This document shows positions 6,382-9,425 of a DNA stretch of 9,425 nucleotides, piece by piece. Positions within the stretch are counted from its first letter, which is position 1. Each line of letters begins with the position of its first letter. The DNA is from Streptosporangiaceae bacterium (lineage in GTDB: Bacteria; Actinomycetota; Actinomycetes; Streptosporangiales; Streptosporangiaceae). The translations under genes were made by a program, and so were the position numbers. Under the pieces are notes generated by a model. It was given only the letters and a program-made list of their open reading frames with translations, was not told where the DNA came from and searched no databases. Location: positions 1 to 9,425 of the forward strand of contig JASIGD010000566.1 of the NCBI GenBank assembly GCA_030045295.1, written 5' to 3'.

Positions 6382-7023
6382 ATGACGACCATCGGAATCA
6401 TCGGCAGCGGGCACGTCGGCAGCAACCTGGCCCAGGCGGCGATCGCCCACGGGTATGACGTCGTACTCAGCAACTCCCAGGGACCCGACACGCTCGCCGG
6501 CCTGGTCGAGGACCTCGGGCCGCACGCCAGCGCGGCAACGCCTGCCGAGGCGGCCGCCGCGGGTGACTTCGCGATCGTCGCCATCCCGATCACGACCATC
6601 GACCAGGTGCCCGTCGAGCCGCTCGCGGGCAAGGTCATCCTCGCTACCATCAACTACTTCCCCCAGCGGGATGGCCACTTCCCCGAGATCGACGACGGGA
6701 GGACCACGGTGCCCGGGCTCTTGCAGGCCCACCTGCCCACCAGCCGGGTCGTGCGCGCCTTCAGCATGATCGACGCCGGGGAGATGTCGGGCGATGGCCA
6801 CCCGCCGGGTGACCCGAAGCGCCGGGCGCTCGCGCTCGCCGGAGACGACCCGGCGGCCAAGCAGCTGGCCGCGAACCTCTACAACGAGTTCGGCTTTGAC
6901 GCGCTTGATATCGGCGGCCTCGACGAAAGCTGGCGGGTCGACGCCGGCCAGCCCGCGTTCGTCGTCCATCAGAATCTCGCCGAGCTGACGGCGAACGTCG
7001 CCCGGGCCAAGCGCGGCGCGTAG
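6382..7023 (+). CDS. NADPH-dependent F420 reductase-like protein (Rossmann-fold oxidoreductase)
   Basis: The 213-residue protein resembles the F420-dependent NADP reductase group, which passes hydride between NADP(H) and the deazaflavin F420; many relatives have undetermined substrates. The N-terminal IGIIGSGHVGSNLA (4-17) is the dinucleotide-binding turn, and SNSQGP (31-36 region) after the second strand is the usual 2'-phosphate site indicating NADP rather than NAD. The middle has the family-like FAIVAIP and KVILATINYF strands, and the C-terminal part contains a conserved-looking GGLDESWRVDAGQPAF stretch. The start at 6382 is set by GAGGAAGGA at 6366-6374, seven bases upstream. It diverges from the MDR gene and converges with topoisomerase IB, 16 bases between stops. 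Whether F420 or another acceptor is used cannot be told from sequence alone. Confidence 0.85.
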   Translation: MTTIGIIGSGHVGSNLAQAAIAHGYDVVLSNSQGPDTLAGLVEDLGPHASAATPAEAAAAGDFAIVAIPITTIDQVPVEPLAGKVILATINYFPQRDGHFPEIDDGRTTVPGLLQAHLPTSRVVRAFSMIDAGEMSGDGHPPGDPKRRALALAGDDPAAKQLAANLYNEFGFDALDIGGLDESWRVDAGQPAFVVHQNLAELTANVARAKRGA

Positions 7024-7039
7024 CGGCAGGCCGGACCGG

Positions 7040-8074
7040 TCAGCTCTCGCCCGCGAGCAGCGCGGCGAGCGCGATTTCGGCTTCCGCGGCGGCGGGGAGC
7101 ACGGCGGGCAACACGGGAATCGTGGGCAGCCGCCCGTCGGCCTCGTACCGGCTGATCAGCCGGGGATCGATGTAGGACTTGCGCGCCACCGCAGGGGTAT
7201 CTCCCAGCCACTCCGCGACGCCGCGGAGGCCGGCGGTGATGGCGTTCTTACGGCTCCTGGCGGTCGGCGACGGGTTCGCGTTCGCGAGCTGCAGTGCCAT
7301 CAGCACGGTGGCGTTCCAGGTGCGGAACTCCTTGGCGGTGAAGTGGCCGCCAGCGTGCTCGGCGATGTAGCTGCTCACCTGGTAGGAGTGCAGAGGCCGC
7401 CATGTGCCGCCATCCCGATAACTGAACAGCGAGTCCAGGCTGTTGCCGCTGCGGACCAGCGCACGTACGGTCGGCCGGACCGCTTCGTCGCTGACCTCGA
7501 TCGTTCGGCGCTTGCCCTCCTTGGCGATGTAGTCGAACATGATGCCATCACGCGTGACCTTCACGTCGTGCTTCTGCAGCGTCGTCGCGCCGTAGTGGTG
7601 GTCCAGTTCCGCGTACTTCTCCCCACCGATGCGGAACAGGCCGAGGTCAATCAGCCGGACGGCGCCGGCCGCCACGCGATCACGATCGAGGCGCCGGCCA
7701 CCCAGGTCGTGCAGGGTGGCCGCCCTTAGCGCGGGCAGCGCGTCGGCGAACCGGAGCATGTGCGCGAACTTCTGGGCGTCGCGCTGCTCTCGCCACAACT
7801 GGTGGTAGCGATACTGGGTCCTGCCCCGGCTGTCGACGCCCGTGGCCTGGATGTGACCGAGCGGGTCCGGAGAGATCCAGACGTCCTTCCAGCCCGGCGG
7901 GATGACGAGCGCACCGATGCGCTGCAATGTGTCGGCACTCGCAACGATCGCGCCCGAGGGATCCCGGTACCGGAAACCTTCGCTGGCCCGCTCGCGGGTG
8001 ATCCCGGGACCGTGCGGGTCACTGCGCCTCAGCCCCGGAACTGCGGCTGCTGGGAGTGACGCGTCCGCGCTCAT
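7040..8074 (-). CDS. DNA topoisomerase IB (poxvirus/bacterial type)
   Basis: This relaxes supercoiled DNA through a transient 3'-phosphotyrosyl nick without ATP. The 344-residue protein has the family's N-terminal DNA-clamp domain (about 33-105, with LVIPPGWKDVWISP and GHIQATG) and a catalytic domain (about 106-310). Aligned by spacing to the Deinococcus enzyme (pentad R137, K174, R239, N280, Y289 as I recall it), the residues are Arg148 in FRIGGEKY, Lys185 in AKEGKRR, Arg251 in FRTWNAT, Asp292 in LGDTPAV and nucleophile Tyr301 in RKSYIDPR. Asp at 292 is unusual, since poxvirus enzymes have His and bacterial ones Asn. An Ala-rich tail follows residue 320. The ATG at 8074 has AAGGTGA six bases upstream. 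It diverges from the membrane-protein gene. Such enzymes are dispensable accessory topoisomerases in bacteria. Confidence 0.95.
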   Translation of the reverse strand: MSADASLPAAAVPGLRRSDPHGPGITRERASEGFRYRDPSGAIVASADTLQRIGALVIPPGWKDVWISPDPLGHIQATGVDSRGRTQYRYHQLWREQRDAQKFAHMLRFADALPALRAATLHDLGGRRLDRDRVAAGAVRLIDLGLFRIGGEKYAELDHHYGATTLQKHDVKVTRDGIMFDYIAKEGKRRTIEVSDEAVRPTVRALVRSGNSLDSLFSYRDGGTWRPLHSYQVSSYIAEHAGGHFTAKEFRTWNATVLMALQLANANPSPTARSRKNAITAGLRGVAEWLGDTPAVARKSYIDPRLISRYEADGRLPTIPVLPAVLPAAAEAEIALAALLAGES

Positions 8075-8230
8075 CAGAGATCACCTTCCCGGCGCCTGCA
8101 CGAGGCTACCATATCATTTCTGCGAAAGTATAATTCTGGTTTATTACTTCTCTGGAAGGTATATCGCCCGCCGCAAGGAAGGTGGCAGCTGCCCGCCGGG
8201 ACCTGCAGGACACCGAGAGTGAGGATCGCG
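8075..8230. promoter_or_regulatory. Divergent promoter region between topoisomerase IB and the membrane protein
   Basis: The 156 bases contain an AT-rich stretch at about 8107-8165. A perfect TATAAT lies at 8129-8134 on the plus strand, pointing toward the membrane-protein gene; the hexamer 17 bp before it is a poor -35. The minus strand has TTATAC at 8128-8133, a possible -10 for topoisomerase IB, and TATGGT at 8108-8113. TTTC-TGC-GAAA at 8117-8127 is a small inverted repeat next to these boxes. Overlapping -10 elements on both strands suggest mutually exclusive or jointly repressed transcription, but this is inference. Confidence 0.45.
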
Positions 8231-8869
8231 ATGGCTAACGACAAACCACCGCCGGAGTTCATCAGCGCGCTGGGCACCGAGTACTTCGTGCTGCAGTCCA
8301 CCGCCAGCTCGACCATCAGCGAGAGCGGCAGCCGGGTCAGCATCTACCTGTCCTCGCTGGCCAGCGGGCTGGTGGCGATCGGGTTCGCCAGTTCCTCGCC
8401 GAGAGCGTTTGCCTCGCTGGCCTTCACGGTCCTGCCCACCGTGTTCGTGCTCGGCTGGTTCACCATCGTTCGGCTGATCGATACCAGCGTGTCCAACATC
8501 GTGTCGCTGCGCAGGATGGAGCTGATCAAGCAGTACTACGCCGCCCTGGCCCCGACTGCCCCGCCCTATTTCGGGACGGACGACTCGCCTGCTGGGCAGC
8601 AGGGCGTGCGTTACGGCCGTTGGTCGTTCGTGTTCACCATGGCCAGCATGGTCATCGTGGTCAACTGCGTCGTAGCCGGGGCCATCATCGCGCTGCTGTG
8701 CGACCTGGCCTTCAAGGCACCGCTGCCCGCCGCCGCCGGGATCGGCGCGGCCGCCGGCGTCGTCCTGCTGGCGCTCAGCCTGCGTTACGAACATAGACGG
8801 CTCACTCCGGTCGTCCTGAGCTCTTACGTCGCGACCGCCATGACCGGCGACAGCCCCGGGGTTACCTGA
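8231..8869 (+). CDS. Uncharacterised four-helix integral membrane protein
   Basis: I do not recognise a characterised family. The 212-residue protein has a soluble N-terminus (1-35) with an EYFVLQSTASSTISESGSR stretch (17-35), then four hydrophobic segments at about 36-54, 58-81, 133-157 and 164-184. The loop between segments two and three (about 82-132) is long and partly charged, carrying SLRRMELIKQYYAAL, followed by a Pro/Gly-rich linker. The C-terminal tail after 185 is short. No catalytic, transport or binding motif is visible, and there is no cleavable signal peptide. The ATG at 8231 is favoured because GAGGA lies five bases upstream; a GTG at 8219 would add four residues and lacks a comparable site. 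Similar hypothetical proteins are, from memory, scattered in actinobacteria. It is transcribed away from topoisomerase IB and toward the MarR gene. Confidence 0.85.
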   Translation: MANDKPPPEFISALGTEYFVLQSTASSTISESGSRVSIYLSSLASGLVAIGFASSSPRAFASLAFTVLPTVFVLGWFTIVRLIDTSVSNIVSLRRMELIKQYYAALAPTAPPYFGTDDSPAGQQGVRYGRWSFVFTMASMVIVVNCVVAGAIIALLCDLAFKAPLPAAAGIGAAAGVVLLALSLRYEHRRLTPVVLSSYVATAMTGDSPGVT

Positions 8870-8904
8870 CCGCCTCGGCCGGGTCTGTGGCCCGTACTCT
8901 GCCG

Positions 8905-8954
8905 CTTCCGGAGAATCTTCCTAAGTGGAAGTTACTTTCGCTGGGCGTTAAGCT
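8905..8954 (+). promoter_or_regulatory. Putative operator and promoter of the MarR-family gene
   Basis: The stretch holds CTTCC at 8905-8909 and 8917-8921, GGAAG at 8927-8931 (pairing with the second CTTCC across five bases) and the palindrome AAGT-T-ACTT at 8929-8937. A plausible promoter is TGGAAG at 8926-8931 with TAAGCT at 8949-8954, 17 bp apart, giving a start about 20 bases before the GTG. The inverted repeats would overlap the -35, the usual layout of MarR autorepression. The promoter boxes are weak matches, so only the repeat cluster is directly seen. Confidence 0.4.
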
Positions 8955-8966
8955 GGAGGCGCATGG

Positions 8967-8974
8967 GGAGGTGA
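8967..8974 (+). promoter_or_regulatory. Strong Shine-Dalgarno site deciding the MarR start
   Basis: GGAGGTGA is an eight-base complement to the 16S rRNA 3' end. It ends five bases before the GTG at 8980. An in-frame GTG at 8971 lies inside this site and is therefore unlikely to be the start. Confidence 0.7.
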
Positions 8975-8979
8975 GGCTG

Positions 8980-9425
8980 GTGTCGGACCTGAGGCGCCTG
9001 TTCAACGACATAATCCGATTTGAGATCGAGATCTGGAATGCGATTGACGCCAGGTTGAAGAGCGAATTCGACCTGCCGCTGACGCATTTCGAGCCCATGT
9101 CCGTGATCGACAGGCTCTCGGGCTGCCGGGTCTACGACATCGCGCACGAGCTGGGCATTACGACCGGCGGCACGAGCAAGCTGATCGACCGGATCGAGGC
9201 GAACGGCTACTGCCGCAGGCTGCCGAACCCGGCCGACCGGCGATCGTCGCTGCTGGAGCTGACTCCAGAAGGCCGGCGCCTTCTCGGTGAGGCCGGGGTG
9301 GCCTTTGACGAGGAACTGCAAATCCGGCTCGGGGCCGCGGTGCCGGAGCGGACCCTGCGCCAGTTCGCGGCCACGCTCACCCGCCTCCGGGCCGCCGGGC
9401 ATCGCACCGAGATGGAGGAGACCGC
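8980..9425 (+). CDS. MarR-family transcriptional regulator (C-terminus beyond the right edge)
   Basis: This is a dimeric winged-helix DNA-binding protein that usually represses its own and neighbouring genes until a small ligand or oxidant releases it. The visible 148 residues cover nearly the whole of a typical 140-170-residue member. The first dimerisation helices lie at about 5-30, then the DNA-binding domain: DIAHELGITTGGTSKLIDRIEANG (53-76) is the helix-turn-helix, and NPADRRSSLLELTPEGRRLL (83-102) the wing with its signature DRR. Cys49 and Cys78 lie at either end of the helix-turn-helix region, Cys78 replacing the hydrophobic residue usual after GL/GY, so thiol sensing is possible though unproven. 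It follows the membrane-protein gene by 110 bp with its own apparent promoter. No stop is reached in the window. Confidence 0.92.
   Translation, partial: MSDLRRLFNDIIRFEIEIWNAIDARLKSEFDLPLTHFEPMSVIDRLSGCRVYDIAHELGITTGGTSKLIDRIEANGYCRRLPNPADRRSSLLELTPEGRRLLGEAGVAFDEELQIRLGAAVPERTLRQFAATLTRLRAAGHRTEMEET

Noticed and set aside
7024..7039. CCGG-A-CCGG repeat between the convergent F420-type and topoisomerase genes.
   Set aside because: Too short, with a one-base centre and no T tract, to call a terminator.

Overview
The window is GC-rich DNA with strong G/C preference at third codon positions, tight gene packing, several GTG starts and Shine-Dalgarno sites complementary to the GGATCACCTCC end of 16S rRNA. 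Together with the protein families present (a DUF72 protein, an F420-reductase-like Rossmann protein, a poxvirus-type topoisomerase IB, a MarR regulator), this suggests a high-GC actinobacterium, probably chromosomal. I cannot name the genus. No tRNA, rRNA, CRISPR array, insertion sequence or phage gene is visible.

Left part (1-4284): a divergent pair of transcription units around a 294-bp control region. To the left, on the minus strand, lies the 5' part (237 codons) of a protein I cannot firmly name. To the right is a tightly coupled two-gene operon: an atypical aldehyde-dehydrogenase-superfamily enzyme followed, almost without a gap, by a GMC-family flavin alcohol oxidase/dehydrogenase. 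The pair looks like a two-step alcohol to aldehyde to acid (or acyl) oxidation module of unknown substrate.

Middle part (4293-7023): two minus-strand genes, a DUF72 (YecE-like) TIM-barrel protein and a zinc-free, quinone-oxidoreductase-type MDR enzyme. The MDR gene is divergent from a plus-strand NADPH/F420-reductase-like gene. The MDR/F420-type pair shares a 183-bp intergenic region containing an AT-rich island with repeated and inverted motifs, a likely shared control point for two nicotinamide-linked redox enzymes.

Right part (7040-9425): a minus-strand DNA topoisomerase IB with its full catalytic set except that Asp sits where His or Asn is expected. It diverges, across an AT-rich promoter region with a perfect TATAAT, from an uncharacterised four-helix membrane protein. 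The window ends inside a MarR-family regulator preceded by a strong Shine-Dalgarno sequence and a cluster of short inverted repeats that look like its own operator.

Most of the window is ordinary accessory metabolism. The points most worth a second look are the Asp substitution in topoisomerase IB, the unassigned gene with its atypical ALDH-GMC partners, and the repeat-bearing divergent control regions. I saw no clear sign of a wholly new defence or mobile system.
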